Below are positions 45,860 to 54,998 of a stretch of DNA of 64,000 nucleotides, in pieces. The DNA lies in NCBI RefSeq assembly GCF_900105735.1, contig NZ_LT629793.1:4960001-5024000 (forward strand). Direction: 5' to 3'. A model generated the notes under the pieces. It had not been told where the DNA came from. It saw only the letters and a program-made list of their open reading frames with translations, and did no database searches. Each line of letters begins with the position of its first letter. The stretch's first letter is position 1. The position numbers and the translations under genes are program-made. The stretch comes from Pseudomonas yamanorum. Lineage in GTDB: Bacteria; Pseudomonadota; Gammaproteobacteria; Pseudomonadales; Pseudomonadaceae.

Positions 45860-45974
45860 CTGTAAGAGCGGAACCAATAGCGGCCCTAGCCGCAGCAACG
45901 GATATACCCCCAGCCCCCAGCAGCCCACCACATTGGCGTATCCTTACCCCTCCACCCCAAGGCCCGATCAAAAA

Positions 45975-46388
45975 ATGCTGGTGATATCCAACAACGTGCA
46001 CCTCCCCGACGCCGAGATCGAGCTGACAGCCATCCGCGCCCAAGGCGCCGGCGGTCAAAACGTCAATAAAGTCTCCAGCGCCGTGCACCTGCGTTTCGAC
46101 ATCCCGGCCTCGTCCCTGCCTGACTTCTACAAGGAACGCCTGCTGGCCCTGCGCGACACCCGCATCACCAGCGACGGCGTGCTGATCCTCAAGGCCCAGC
46201 AATACCGCACCCAGGAACAAAACCGCGCCGACGCCCTCGAGCGCCTGGTCGAGCTGATCCTCAGCGCCACCAAGGTCGAAAAGAAACGCCGCCCCACCAA
46301 ACCCACCCTGGGCTCAAAAAAGCGCCGCCTCGAATCCAAAACCAAACGCGGCAGCATCAAGGCCGGTCGCGGCAAGGTTGATTTCTAA
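45975..46388 (+). CDS. arfB: Alternative ribosome-rescue factor B (peptidyl-tRNA hydrolase)
   Basis: ArfB frees stalled ribosomes by hydrolysing the peptidyl-tRNA. The 137-residue protein carries the GGQ motif at 26-28 ([22 protein letters not shown]) and the basic C-terminal tail that enters the mRNA channel ([20 protein letters not shown]). ATG at 45975 matches family starts. Its stop overlaps that of the convergent MFS gene by 4 bp. Although on the plus strand it is A+C-rich, the opposite of aroP on the other side of composite repeat 2. Confidence 0.95.
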   Translation: MLVISNNVHLPDAEIELTAIRAQGAGGQNVNKVSSAVHLRFDIPASSLPDFYKERLLALRDTRITSDGVLILKAQQYRTQEQNRADALERLVELILSATKVEKKRRPTKPTLGSKKRRLESKTKRGSIKAGRGKVDF

Positions 46389-47584
46389 GCCGCCTCCCGC
46401 TCCTCGCGGTACTTAGGCGCCTGCCGATACAAATACAGGCTCAACAGCAACCCGCCAAACGCCGCGATCGCCGCAAACAGAAAGATCGAGGCAAATCCGA
46501 ACCCCGCCGCAATCGCCCCGGCCAACGGCCCGGTGATCCCCAACGACAAATCGATAAACAGCGAATACGCCCCCACCGCCGCGCCCCGGCTCGAGGCAGG
46601 CACCAGGTTGACCGCCTCCACACCCAAGGCCGGAAACACGAGGGAAAACCCGAACCCGCTCAACGCCGCACCCGCCAACGCCAAATGAGGATCCGGCGCC
46701 AGCCACAACAGCAGCAGGCCCAGGGTCTCTACCGACAGGCAGGCAATCGCCACGCGAAACCCGCCAATGCGGTTGATCAAATTACCGAACAACAACCGCG
46801 CCCCGATAAAGCTGGCACCGAACAGGCTCAGGCACAGCACCGCGTTGTCCCAGTGCTGGGTCGCGTAATACAGGGTGATGAAGGTCGCAATGGTGCCAAA
46901 CCCGATCGAGCCCAGCGCCAGGCCGCAGCCGTGGGGCAGTACGCGCCCGAGCACATGCATGAACGGTAGGCGCTCGCCCACCACGATCGGCGCGGCGACT
47001 TTCGGCCAGGCCAGCAGCAGGCCCAATACCGCCAGCAGGATGATGCTGACGCCCATGCTCCACAGCCCGAAATGACTGACCAGCAACACCCCCAGCGGTG
47101 CGCCGATGGCTAGGGCGCCGTAGCTGGCGATGCCGTTCCAGGAGATGACCTTGGCGGTATTCGCCGCGCCCACCCGGCCGATGCCCCAGCCAATGGAGCC
47201 CGAGCCCACCAGGCTTTCAGCGCTGCCCAGTACCAGGCGGCCGATCAGCAGGCTGGTGAGGCTCAACGCCGGCAGGTGTGACAGCCACGCAGAAAGCAAC
47301 ATGAACACGCCGCTCAACCCGCAGCCCGCCAGGCCGTACATGACGGCGCGCTTGCTGCCGCGGTTATCGATGATGCGCCCGGCATAGGGCCGGCTCAGCA
47401 GGGTGGCCAGGTATTGCACGCTGATCACCAGGCCCGCGATCACGGCGCCAAAGCCCAGGTCGCTGTGCACGTAGCCGGGCAACACGGCCAGGGGAATGCC
47501 GATATTCAGGTAGCCGATGAATGTGAACAGAACGATGGAAACGACTTGCAGCGTGACCGCCATGGGGCGCTGGGTATCTGGCAT
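46385..47584 (-). CDS. MFS transporter, YhhS/YfcJ type
   Basis: The 399-residue protein has 12 membrane segments and close similarity to E. coli YhhS ([58 protein letters not shown]). Relatives are putative sugar or drug exporters; the substrate is unknown. ATG at 47584 is chosen; the upstream extension is unlike the family. The 3' third of the gene is A+C-rich on the plus strand. Confidence 0.88.
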   Translation of the reverse strand: MPDTQRPMAVTLQVVSIVLFTFIGYLNIGIPLAVLPGYVHSDLGFGAVIAGLVISVQYLATLLSRPYAGRIIDNRGSKRAVMYGLAGCGLSGVFMLLSAWLSHLPALSLTSLLIGRLVLGSAESLVGSGSIGWGIGRVGAANTAKVISWNGIASYGALAIGAPLGVLLVSHFGLWSMGVSIILLAVLGLLLAWPKVAAPIVVGERLPFMHVLGRVLPHGCGLALGSIGFGTIATFITLYYATQHWDNAVLCLSLFGASFIGARLLFGNLINRIGGFRVAIACLSVETLGLLLLWLAPDPHLALAGAALSGFGFSLVFPALGVEAVNLVPASSRGAAVGAYSLFIDLSLGITGPLAGAIAAGFGFASIFLFAAIAAFGGLLLSLYLYRQAPKYREEREAA

Positions 47585-47670
47585 GGGGAGAGGTCCACTG
47601 TCGCAGCAGGAAAAGATAGGCTGCTTATGATACCGATGCTGGGCGCGTGCGGGGGCAGCAAACCAAACTT

Positions 47671-47844
47671 TTAGCGATCGGCGGGGTTGAGCAGTTGCGT
47701 GGTTACCAACGCGGCGAGGGCGTTTTCCTGAGTGCCGAAGCGCTTGAGCAGGAGTGCCTGTTTTTCCGGGGTGAGGCGGTTCCATACGTCGACCATCTGC
47801 AGGGCAGTGTCGAGCAGGGCGGTATCGGGGGTGGTGTCGGTCAT
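47671..47844 (-). CDS. Small hypothetical protein
   Basis: The 57-residue protein ([20 protein letters not shown]...) is a helical sequence with [29 protein letters not shown]. No family is recognised. ATG at 47844 has a modest GAG upstream; a longer form from 47880 is possible. Coding character is supported by codon use and position. Confidence 0.5.
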   Translation of the reverse strand: MTDTTPDTALLDTALQMVDVWNRLTPEKQALLLKRFGTQENALAALVTTQLLNPADR

Positions 47845-47917
47845 GGCGGGCTCACGGTGTTCAGGCGGTGTGGAAAGCACGCAATGTCACGCTTTCCACA
47901 CGGTCTGGGTACGGCAC

Positions 47918-48046
47918 TCAGTCTGCGCTTTTGCGGTCGACCGGTTTTGCCTCTTTTGGCTCGGGCTTGCTGGCACCGGCCTGTTGCGGGGTTGGCTGCT
48001 CAGTTTCGCGCAGGCTTGGGAAGGGGAGATTAGGGATTTCGTGCAT
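47918..48046 (-). CDS. Small Pro-rich hypothetical protein
   Basis: The 42-residue protein begins MHEIPNLPFPSLRETEQ and is rich in Pro, Lys and Glu, probably unstructured. GGAG lies 9 bases before the ATG. Short proteins of this look occur in many pseudomonads; the function is unknown. Confidence 0.5.
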   Translation of the reverse strand: MHEIPNLPFPSLRETEQPTPQQAGASKPEPKEAKPVDRKSAD

Positions 48047-48210
48047 CGTCGTCGCTCCTCGCAAGATCTGTTTTATCAATCGCAGGTGATTCCGCGCTTT
48101 CAAAAAGCTTGGGCAGGATACAGCACTGTAAATGACAGAAAGATTTTATCTCGAAAAATGAACACCTCTTCATCCCGCCGCGCAAGTGACGTGGCGCCAC
48201 AGGCGGATTG

Positions 48211-48300
48211 GTTGTCATCGTACAACATCACCCGTAACGGATTGACATCGTGTTGCGGACTGAATATAACGCTAACAGTTGTATGACGACATATGACGTT
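48211..48300. promoter_or_regulatory. Promoter/operator region of the ACS-type transporter gene
   Basis: GTTGT and ACAAC arms (48211-48226) and a later GTTGTATGACGACATATGAC block with the direct repeat TATGACG precede the gene at 48382. They look like operator half-sites, for example for a GntR regulator, but no regulator gene is adjacent. Confidence 0.3.
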
Positions 48301-48381
48301 ACAGTTTTATAGCGCCCGTAATACGGGTGCGCTCGGTCGCAGAACGTAAGCCTCAAATCTAAAAATAATTAAGGTGAAGCG

Positions 48382-49683
48382 ATGAAAATCAAAGGCATCC
48401 GTTGGTGGATGGTCGGGCTGATGACGGTCGGCCTGATTATTAACTACCTGGCCCGCAACACGCTGTCCGTCGCAGCCCCCACGCTGATGACCGACCTGAG
48501 TATCTCCACTGAGCAGTATTCCCACATCGTTGTTGCCTGGCAGGTATGCTACGCCTTGATGCAGCCGATCGCCGGTTATGTGATCGATGCGATTGGTACC
48601 AAGATGGGCTTTGCGATCTTCGCCATTTCCTGGTCGGTGGTGTGTGCCCTGGCGGCGTTTGCCACCGGTTGGCAGAGCCTGGCAGTGGCCCGTGGCGCCC
48701 TGGGGCTGACGGAGTCGGCGGGCTTCCCCGGCGGCGTCAAGGCGATTACCGAGTGGTTCCCGGCCAAGGAGCGTTCCGTCGCCATCGGCTGGTTCAACTT
48801 TGGTTCGTCGTTTGGTGCGCTGCTGGCGCCGCCACTGGTGGTCTGGGCGATTTTGCACAGTGGCTGGCAGTTGGCGTTCCTGATCGTCGGCGGTATCGGC
48901 CTGGTATGGAGCGGGCTTTGGCTGCTGCTGTACAAGCACCCGCGTGACCAGCGCCTGCTGGCTCAAGCCGAGCGTGAGTACATCGAAGCCGGCCAGGAAA
49001 CCCACCTCAAGGAAGGTGTGCAGAAGAAAGCCAGCTGGAAGCGCATCCTCAAGAGCCGTAACTTTTTCGCCATCGCCTCGGCGCGGATGCTCTCGGAACC
49101 GGCCTGGCAGACCTTCAACGCCTGGATTCCGCTGTACCTGATGACCGAGCGGCACATGAACATCAAGGAAATGGCGCTGTTCGCCTGGCTGCCGTTTCTG
49201 GCCGCCGACATCGGCTGCGTACTGGGTGGCTACCTGAGCCCGCTGTTCCATCGCTACTTCAAGGTTTCGCTGTTCACTTCGCGCAAGCTGGTGATGCTGT
49301 TCGGTTGCCTGTGCATGATCGGCCCGGCGTGCATCGGCCTGGTGGACAGTGCCTACACCGCGATTGCCCTGCTGTGTGTCGGTGGTTTCGCGCACCAGAC
49401 CTTGTCCGGCGCGCTGTTTTCCATTGCCTCGGACTCATTCGGCAAGAACGACGTGGCCACCGCCACCGGTGGCGGGCAGATGTGCGGGTTTATCGGGGCT
49501 GCGGCATTTACCGCCGTGTTCGGCGTGCTGGTGACCAAGGTCGGCTACAGCCCGCTATTTGTGGTGCTGGCGATTTTCGACATCATCGCGGCCATCATCA
49601 TCCTGACTGTGGCCCGGGAGATTGTTAAAGGCCCGGAGCCGACCGTCCAGACGGGGCACGGCGGCAGGTTGTTGCCGGTTTAA
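48382..49683 (+). CDS. MFS transporter of the anion:cation symporter (ExuT/GudP-like) family
   Basis: The 433-residue protein has 12 membrane segments and ACS-family motifs: INYLARNTLSVAAPTLM, YALMQPIAGYVIDAIGTK, GLTESAGFPGGVKAITEWFPAKERS. The family carries hexuronates, glucarate and other organic anions. Ribosome site AAGGTGAAG. No catabolic genes are adjacent, so the substrate is open. Confidence 0.88.
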   Translation: MKIKGIRWWMVGLMTVGLIINYLARNTLSVAAPTLMTDLSISTEQYSHIVVAWQVCYALMQPIAGYVIDAIGTKMGFAIFAISWSVVCALAAFATGWQSLAVARGALGLTESAGFPGGVKAITEWFPAKERSVAIGWFNFGSSFGALLAPPLVVWAILHSGWQLAFLIVGGIGLVWSGLWLLLYKHPRDQRLLAQAEREYIEAGQETHLKEGVQKKASWKRILKSRNFFAIASARMLSEPAWQTFNAWIPLYLMTERHMNIKEMALFAWLPFLAADIGCVLGGYLSPLFHRYFKVSLFTSRKLVMLFGCLCMIGPACIGLVDSAYTAIALLCVGGFAHQTLSGALFSIASDSFGKNDVATATGGGQMCGFIGAAAFTAVFGVLVTKVGYSPLFVVLAIFDIIAAIIILTVAREIVKGPEPTVQTGHGGRLLPV

Positions 49684-50264
49684 CCCTGGCGCTCCATCGC
49701 CGCCTTGTAGAGCGAGTGCTTCGGCTGGGCAAACACCCGCGCCAGCATCGGTTCGAAGAAGCTCAATGGCAGGGTGTCGTAGGCTGGATCGAACGCCGCC
49801 GCGTCGTATTGCGCGCAGAACTCGATGGTTTGCCGGTACTGCGGGTGGTCGCCAAATTGCTCGCGCAGGTGGCGGTCCATCCCCAGGTGATGGAAGAAGT
49901 AGTAACCCTGGAAAATCCCGTGCTTCTCCACCATCCACAGGTTCTCGGGGCTCACAAACGGCTTGAGGATCGCGGCGGCGATGTCCGGGTGGTTGTAGGA
50001 ACCCAGGGTGTCGCCGATGTCGTGGAGCAGGGCGCAGACCACGTACTCTTCATCACGTCCGTCGTGCCAGGCGCGGCTGGCGGTTTGCAGCGAGTGAGTC
50101 AGGCGGTCCACCGGGAAGCCGCCGAAGTCGCCTTCCAGCAGTCGCAGGTGCGCCACGATTCGGGTTGGCAGTTGCCGGGCGTAGGCGCTGAAATCCTTGG
50201 CGATGATCGCCCAGTCTTCCTGGGTGCCATCCTGCATATGGGTGAAGCGGGCCTGCTGGTTCAT
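49680..50264 (-). CDS. HD-domain protein (PhnZ-like fold)
   Basis: The 194-residue protein has the HD pattern with His in RLTHSLQTA, HDIGD (ALLHDIGDTLG), and conserved His in YNHPDIAA and VEKHGIFQGYYFFHHLG. It fits the COG4341-type group that includes the diiron oxygenase PhnZ, so oxygenase or phosphohydrolase activity is possible. No phosphonate genes are nearby. ATG at 50264 follows GAGAGG; it overlaps the convergent transporter stop by 4 bp. Confidence 0.78.
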   Translation of the reverse strand: MNQQARFTHMQDGTQEDWAIIAKDFSAYARQLPTRIVAHLRLLEGDFGGFPVDRLTHSLQTASRAWHDGRDEEYVVCALLHDIGDTLGSYNHPDIAAAILKPFVSPENLWMVEKHGIFQGYYFFHHLGMDRHLREQFGDHPQYRQTIEFCAQYDAAAFDPAYDTLPLSFFEPMLARVFAQPKHSLYKAAMERQG

Positions 50265-50297
50265 CAAAGCCTCTCTTATTGTTTTTGAGGTGCAGGG

Positions 50298-50609
50298 CTA
50301 GAACGGCACCTTGCCCAGAATCATGTCGCGGTACATCACAAAATCCCCCAACAGGCTGTAAAGCGGGTGCTGGAAGGTCGCCGGGCGATTCTTTTCAAAG
50401 AAGAAGTGGCCGACCCAGGCAAAGCTGTAGCCCGCCACCGGCACCGCCAGCAGCAGCCACCAGGCGCCTTTGCCGATCGCGAACGCCAGAATGAAGATCA
50501 CCAGACTGGTGCCGATAAAGTGCAGGCGACGGCAGGTGCTGTTGCCGTGTTCCCTCAAGTAATACGGGTAGAAATCAGCGAAGCTATTGAATTGTCTGAC
50601 ATTTTCCAC
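50298..50609 (-). CDS. Mpo1-like (DUF962) membrane protein
   Basis: The 103-residue protein shows the Mpo1 pattern CRRLHFIGT, a membrane hairpin, and WVGHFFFEKNRPATFQHPLYSLLGDFVMY, whose His residues bind Fe(II) in yeast Mpo1, a 2-hydroxy fatty acid dioxygenase. GTG at 50609 with AGAGGG nine bases upstream fits the domain start; ATG at 50681 would add 24 unconserved residues. It lies 33 bp upstream of the HD gene in the same direction. Confidence 0.82.
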   Translation of the reverse strand: MENVRQFNSFADFYPYYLREHGNSTCRRLHFIGTSLVIFILAFAIGKGAWWLLLAVPVAGYSFAWVGHFFFEKNRPATFQHPLYSLLGDFVMYRDMILGKVPF

Positions 50610-50770
50610 AGTATCCGGCCCTCTGATTATTGTTCTGCCCGACAGATGTTCGGCGGGGAGCTTATTTGAGTCTAGAGTCATCAGTGGTAACAGCCAGTGA
50701 CAATAGATGCCACTTTAGTATCCTTCGGATTCCTGGCTGTCGTTTCAGCCTTCCTTGTTAAGAAAACGCC

Positions 50771-51826
50771 ATGAGCGAACGAACGACTTCTGCAAGCTGG
50801 GCGATGGGGATAGTCAAGGCGCTGGAGATGGACGGCCTGGATTGCCGTGCCTTGTTCAAGCAGCTTGGCCTGGATTACGCCGCGCTGAATGACCCGGATG
50901 CACGTTTCCCCCAGGACTCCATGACCCGGCTCTGGCAGCGTGCGGTCGAGCTGTCGGGCAACCCGGCGATCGGCTTGAACATGGGCAAGGTGGTGCGCCC
51001 TGCGTCGTTTCATGTGGCTGGCTACGCGTTGATGTCCAGTAACACCCTGGCCGAAGGTTTCATGCGCCTGGTGCGTTATCAGCGAATCATCGCTGAAAGT
51101 GCCGACTTGAGTTTCCGACTGTTACCCGAAGGTTATGCGTTGATTCTTACCGTGCACGGCGACCACCTGCCGCCCACCCGACAAAGCGCCGAAGCGTCCC
51201 TGGCCAGTGCCCTGGCGTTATGCGGCTGGCTGACCGGGCGCACTCTGCAACCGCGCAAGGTGCTCGTGCAGGGCGATCAACCGGCGGACCTGGCACCCTA
51301 CAAACAAGCGTTCCATGCACCGTTGGTGTTCAACGCGCCCTATGACGCGCTGATCTTCGAGCGGGCGGATATGGAGGCGCCGTTGCCTACGGCGAACGAG
51401 GCGATGGCGTTGCTGCACGATCGTTTTGCCGGGGAATACCTGGCGCGGTTTTCCGAGAGCCGGGTGACCCACAAGGCGCGGCAGGTACTGTGTCGATTGC
51501 TGCCTCAAGGCGAGCCCAAGCGCGAGGTGGTCGCGCAAACGTTGCACCTGTCCCAGCGCACCTTGCAGCGTCGTTTGCAGGAGGAGGGCACCAGTTTCCA
51601 GACCTTGCTCGATGACACCCGCCGCGAACTGGCCGAGCAATACCTGGCGCAGCCGAGCATGACCCTGCTGGAAATTGCCTACCTGCTGGGGTTTGCCGAC
51701 CCGAGCAACTTCTTCCGCGCGTTCCGCCGCTGGTTCGATGCCACGCCCGGCGAGTACCGGGCGCGGTTGCACGAGTTGCCTGTCAGTGACGCCAAAACGC
51801 CGGAATGCACAGCACAAACACCGTAA
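50771..51826 (+). CDS. AraC-family regulator with arabinose-binding-like domain
   Basis: The 351-residue protein has the OruR/ToxR-type N-terminal ligand domain (about 20-205) and a C-terminal AraC DNA-binding domain (VAQTLHLSQRTLQRRLQEEGTSFQTLLDDTRRELAEQYL, LLGFADPSNFFRAFRRW). It is divergent from the Mpo1-like gene with about 160 bp between, so it may control it. Its 3' end overlaps the convergent trkH by 44 bp. Confidence 0.88.
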   Translation: MSERTTSASWAMGIVKALEMDGLDCRALFKQLGLDYAALNDPDARFPQDSMTRLWQRAVELSGNPAIGLNMGKVVRPASFHVAGYALMSSNTLAEGFMRLVRYQRIIAESADLSFRLLPEGYALILTVHGDHLPPTRQSAEASLASALALCGWLTGRTLQPRKVLVQGDQPADLAPYKQAFHAPLVFNAPYDALIFERADMEAPLPTANEAMALLHDRFAGEYLARFSESRVTHKARQVLCRLLPQGEPKREVVAQTLHLSQRTLQRRLQEEGTSFQTLLDDTRRELAEQYLAQPSMTLLEIAYLLGFADPSNFFRAFRRWFDATPGEYRARLHELPVSDAKTPECTAQTP

Positions 51827-53237
51827 TGATCTCCAGCCGGCCCAGCAGCATGCCGAACGACAGGATCCACTTGGCGGCATCCGGCAGGGTGGAGAAGTTG
51901 CCGGCCGGGCCGATGGTTTCCCCCAGGCCCGGGCCCACGCCGGACACGGTGCTGGCGGCGCCGGTCAGCGCGGTCATCCAGTCCAGGCCCAGAAGTGACA
52001 GGGCCAGGGCGATGGCGCAGATGGTGATGGCGAAGAAAAACGAAAAGGTCAGGATCGAACGCACGATTTCTTCATCGAGGCGATGGCCGTTGTACTTCTG
52101 CTTGATCACTGCCCTTGGGTGAATCAGCTGGTTCAAGTTGGCCTTGAGCAGGATGTAGGCCACCTGGAACCGGAAGATCTTGATCCCGCCGGCGGTGGAA
52201 CCGGAGCAACCGCCCACAAAGCCCAGGTAGAAGAACAGCATCAGCGAGAAATTGCCCCAGATGCTGTAGTCCCCCAGGGCAAAACCGGTGGTGGTCACTA
52301 CCGAAGTGACGTTCACCGCCACGTGGCGCAGCGCATCCAGCCAATGCAGGTCGGTGGTCCACCAATACCAGGTGCCGAGCACCAGCCAAGTCACCACCAG
52401 CAAACCGAGCATGCCCTGCACCTGCTGGTCCTTGATCAGCGCCCGGCGGTTGCCGCGCATCGTGGCCACATACAGGGTGAACGGCAGACTGCCGAGAATC
52501 ATCACCACCACCGCCACCCAGTGCACCGCCGGCTGTTTCCAGTGGGCCAGGGATTCATCGGAGGTGGAGAACCCACCGGTGGAAATCGCCGACATCGCAT
52601 GGTTGATCGCGTCGAACAGGCCCATGCCTGCCCACCAGAACGCCAGGCTGCCGAGGATGGTGATGCCCACGTACGCGGCAACGATCAGGCGCGCCACCAT
52701 GTGCGAGCGGGGCATGACCTTTTCCGAGCGGTCGGAAGATTCGGTCTGGAACAGACGCATGCCACCGATGCGCAGCAGCGGCAGGATCGCCACCGCCATG
52801 CCGATAAAGCCGATGCCGCCGAGCCAGTGCAACAGCGAGCGCCAGATGAGGATGCCCGGGGACATGGTGTCCAGGCCGCTGAGCACCGTGGAACCGGTGG
52901 CGGTGATGCCGGACATGCTTTCGAAGAACGAGTCGGTGTAGCTGATGTGCTGTGTCAGCAGGAACGGCAGTGCGGCGAAGATGCACACCACCAGCCAGCT
53001 GGAGACGGTCAGCAGGTACATGTCCCGGGGGCGCAGGTGCACGTGCTCCGGGCGGCCGGGGATCACCAGCGCCAGGCCGGCGATGAAGGTAATCAGGCTG
53101 GCCCAGAGGAACGATGGCAGGTCGCTGGTGCGTTCGAAGAAGACCAGGGTCGCCATGGGGATGACCATGGCGATCGCCAGGGTGATCAGGAAGATGCCGA
53201 TTATGAAACCGATTATCCGTAAGGTCGGCAACGCCAT
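51783..53237 (-). CDS. trkH: Trk potassium uptake protein
   Basis: TrkH is the K+-conducting membrane subunit working with TrkA. The 484-residue protein matches E. coli TrkH in length and has four selectivity-loop regions, seen as SITATGSTVLSG, STGGFSTSDES, VVTTTGFALGDY and STVSGVGPG. ATG at 53237 starts MALPTLRIIGFIIG; the reading frame upstream runs through a REP. trkA is not adjacent. Confidence 0.94.
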   Translation of the reverse strand: MALPTLRIIGFIIGIFLITLAIAMVIPMATLVFFERTSDLPSFLWASLITFIAGLALVIPGRPEHVHLRPRDMYLLTVSSWLVVCIFAALPFLLTQHISYTDSFFESMSGITATGSTVLSGLDTMSPGILIWRSLLHWLGGIGFIGMAVAILPLLRIGGMRLFQTESSDRSEKVMPRSHMVARLIVAAYVGITILGSLAFWWAGMGLFDAINHAMSAISTGGFSTSDESLAHWKQPAVHWVAVVVMILGSLPFTLYVATMRGNRRALIKDQQVQGMLGLLVVTWLVLGTWYWWTTDLHWLDALRHVAVNVTSVVTTTGFALGDYSIWGNFSLMLFFYLGFVGGCSGSTAGGIKIFRFQVAYILLKANLNQLIHPRAVIKQKYNGHRLDEEIVRSILTFSFFFAITICAIALALSLLGLDWMTALTGAASTVSGVGPGLGETIGPAGNFSTLPDAAKWILSFGMLLGRLEIITVFVLCIPAFWRH

Positions 53238-53336
53238 GAGGTCCGCTCGGTGTGACAGGAAAGGCGCCATTCTACCTGCGGTGCAGGGCAAGTAAACCGG
53301 GGGCTGGAAGGCGACGCCGGGCAAATGTGGGAGCGG

Positions 53337-53414
53337 GCTTGCTCGCGAAAGCGGTGTGCCAGTCAACGGATGCATTGGCTGACCCACCGCTTTCGCGAGC
53401 AAGCCCGCTCCCAC
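53337..53414. repeat. REP doublet upstream of trkH
   Basis: Inverted GTGGGAGCGGGCTTGCTCGC copies enclose 38 bp. Confidence 0.9.
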
Positions 53415-53455
53415 AGGGGGGTTGCGGTGGTTAATGGACCTTGAAGGGCAGGCAC

Positions 53456-53482
53456 AAAAAAGGCGACCCGAAGGTCGCCTCA
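53456..53482 (-). terminator. Rho-independent terminator of the imelysin gene
   Basis: On the minus strand AGGCGACC-TTC-GGGTCGCCT is followed by TTTTT, 16 bp beyond the stop. Confidence 0.9.
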
Positions 53483-53498
53483 TTCAACGCGGCACGGA

Positions 53499-54836
53499 TC
53501 AGAATTCGTGATCAGCGTTATCCGGGTTCAAGTCACTGATGCCCAGCTTGCCAGCGGCCTGTTCGATCGAACCGGTCTGCTTGACCAGCGCGGCGATGGC
53601 ATCACGCACGATCTGGTTGCCTTTATCGTTACCGGCCGCGATCAACTGGTCGTAGTGTTCGCCGTTGTTGGCGTGATCCACCATCACCTGGATCTTCGCT
53701 TCGGTCGACGCCAGGTCGGCTTTCAGTGTCGCATCGGCGGTTGGATCAGCCTTGGCCACCAGGGACGACAGGCTTGGACCGGTCATTTTGGTACCGTCGG
53801 TGCGGGTGTACTCGCCCAGGTAAACGTTACGAATGCCTTTGGCGTCATAGAAGTGCGAGTTGTGGGTGTTGTCGCTGAAGCAATCCTGTTCGTCTTCCGG
53901 CGAGTTGGCTTCCAGGGAAACCTTCATGCGCTCACCGGCCAGTTCGCCCAGGGACAGGCTACCCATACCGAACAGCATTTTGCGCAAGCCATCGGTCGGC
54001 GCTTCGGCTTCCAGGGTGGCGCGGTAGTTGTCTTCGACGTTGGGTTTCCAGTTGCCGACCATTTCTTCCAGGTCGCTGACCAACAGTTGAGTCACGGCGC
54101 GCAGGTAGGTGCGGCGGCGCTCGTTGTGGCCGCCAGTAGCGCCATCACCGGTCATGTAGTCTGACGCTGGACGATTGCCGGCGCCCGGGCCGGTGCCGTT
54201 CAGGTCCTGGCCCCAGAGCAGGAATTCAATCGCGTGGTAACCGGTGGCCACGTTGGCCTCGGAACCGCCCAGCTCGTTCAGGCTGGCGAGTTTTTCCGGG
54301 GTGATGTCTTTCACATCGACCTTGTCTTCGCCGACCTGGATTTCGTTGTTGGCAATGATGTTGGCGGTTGCGCCAGGGTTGCCCAGGGCGTGTTCGTAGG
54401 TTTTGTCGACGTAGTCGATCAGACCTTCGTCCAGGGGCCAGGCGTTCACTTGGCCTTCCCAGTCGTCAATGATGGTGTTGCCGAAGCGGAACACTTCACT
54501 CTGCAGGTACGGCACGCGCGCGGCGATCCAGGCGGTACGGGCCGCTTTCAGGGTGTCGTCGTTCGGGTTGGCGAGGAAGGTGTCGATCGCGGTTTGCAGG
54601 GTCTTCGCAGTGGACTCGGCATCGCTGTATACGGCGAAGACCATGTCAGCGTAATGCGCGACCACGGCCTTGGCAGCGGCCTCGTCGACCTGGCCTGCCG
54701 GGGCAGCCGCAGGGGCTGGAGTGCTGGCGGCGGCCGGGGCTTGAGGCGCGGCGGCCTTGTCTTTGCCTTCACCGCAACCGGCAAGAGAAATGGCAATGGC
54801 GAGAAGGCTGGCGGTGGCCAGGGGCATACGAATCAT
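53499..54836 (-). CDS. Imelysin-family periplasmic lipoprotein, iron-regulated
   Basis: The 445-residue protein has a lipoprotein signal (SLAGCGEGKD, lipidated Cys at about 23), an Ala/Pro linker and the imelysin domain with its GxHxxE motif (GYHAIEFLLWGQD). Imelysins (IrpA, IcmP) are iron-regulated envelope proteins thought to take part in iron uptake; some were described as peptidases. Start at 54836 places AGGA 8 bases upstream. A Fur-box-like site lies 61 bp before the gene. The order imelysin-bifA-sodB matches other pseudomonads. Confidence 0.92.
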   Translation of the reverse strand: MIRMPLATASLLAIAISLAGCGEGKDKAAAPQAPAAASTPAPAAAPAGQVDEAAAKAVVAHYADMVFAVYSDAESTAKTLQTAIDTFLANPNDDTLKAARTAWIAARVPYLQSEVFRFGNTIIDDWEGQVNAWPLDEGLIDYVDKTYEHALGNPGATANIIANNEIQVGEDKVDVKDITPEKLASLNELGGSEANVATGYHAIEFLLWGQDLNGTGPGAGNRPASDYMTGDGATGGHNERRRTYLRAVTQLLVSDLEEMVGNWKPNVEDNYRATLEAEAPTDGLRKMLFGMGSLSLGELAGERMKVSLEANSPEDEQDCFSDNTHNSHFYDAKGIRNVYLGEYTRTDGTKMTGPSLSSLVAKADPTADATLKADLASTEAKIQVMVDHANNGEHYDQLIAAGNDKGNQIVRDAIAALVKQTGSIEQAAGKLGISDLNPDNADHEF

Positions 54837-54896
54837 GGCGAACATCCTGCTTCGGTTGATGATGGGGCACGCGGGGGGCGCGCAAAACTGCGACAT

Positions 54897-54915
54897 AATG
54901 CGAAAGATTTGCATT
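54897..54915 (-). promoter_or_regulatory. Putative Fur box of the imelysin gene
   Basis: AATGCGAAAGATTTGCATT agrees with AATGAGAATGATTCTCATT at 15 of 19 positions. It is 61-79 bp upstream of the start codon, as expected for Fur repression. Confidence 0.7.
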
Positions 54916-54998
54916 TTGTGTAAAGGGTTATAACTAGGAAATATTTAGTATCGATTTGCTGGCCATCGGCGCGTGCGGCACCGCTGGCCAGCATTGCT

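Larger units (their letters stand above)
43629..45906. repeat. Large palindromic composite repeat, copy 2 (interrupted twice)
   Basis: Same architecture as copy 1: left arm 43629-43944, a REP doublet, right arm from 44121 to 45906. The right arm is interrupted by an IS481-family element (44348-45651) and a 154-bp MITE (45706-45859). Removing both with their target duplications leaves 807 bp, the length of copy 1. Arms of the two copies are nearly identical (for example GGGGCCCGCAGATCAA and AGCCTAGGCGAGGTGCCGAG). Copy 1 shows the empty target for each insertion. Confidence 0.85.
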
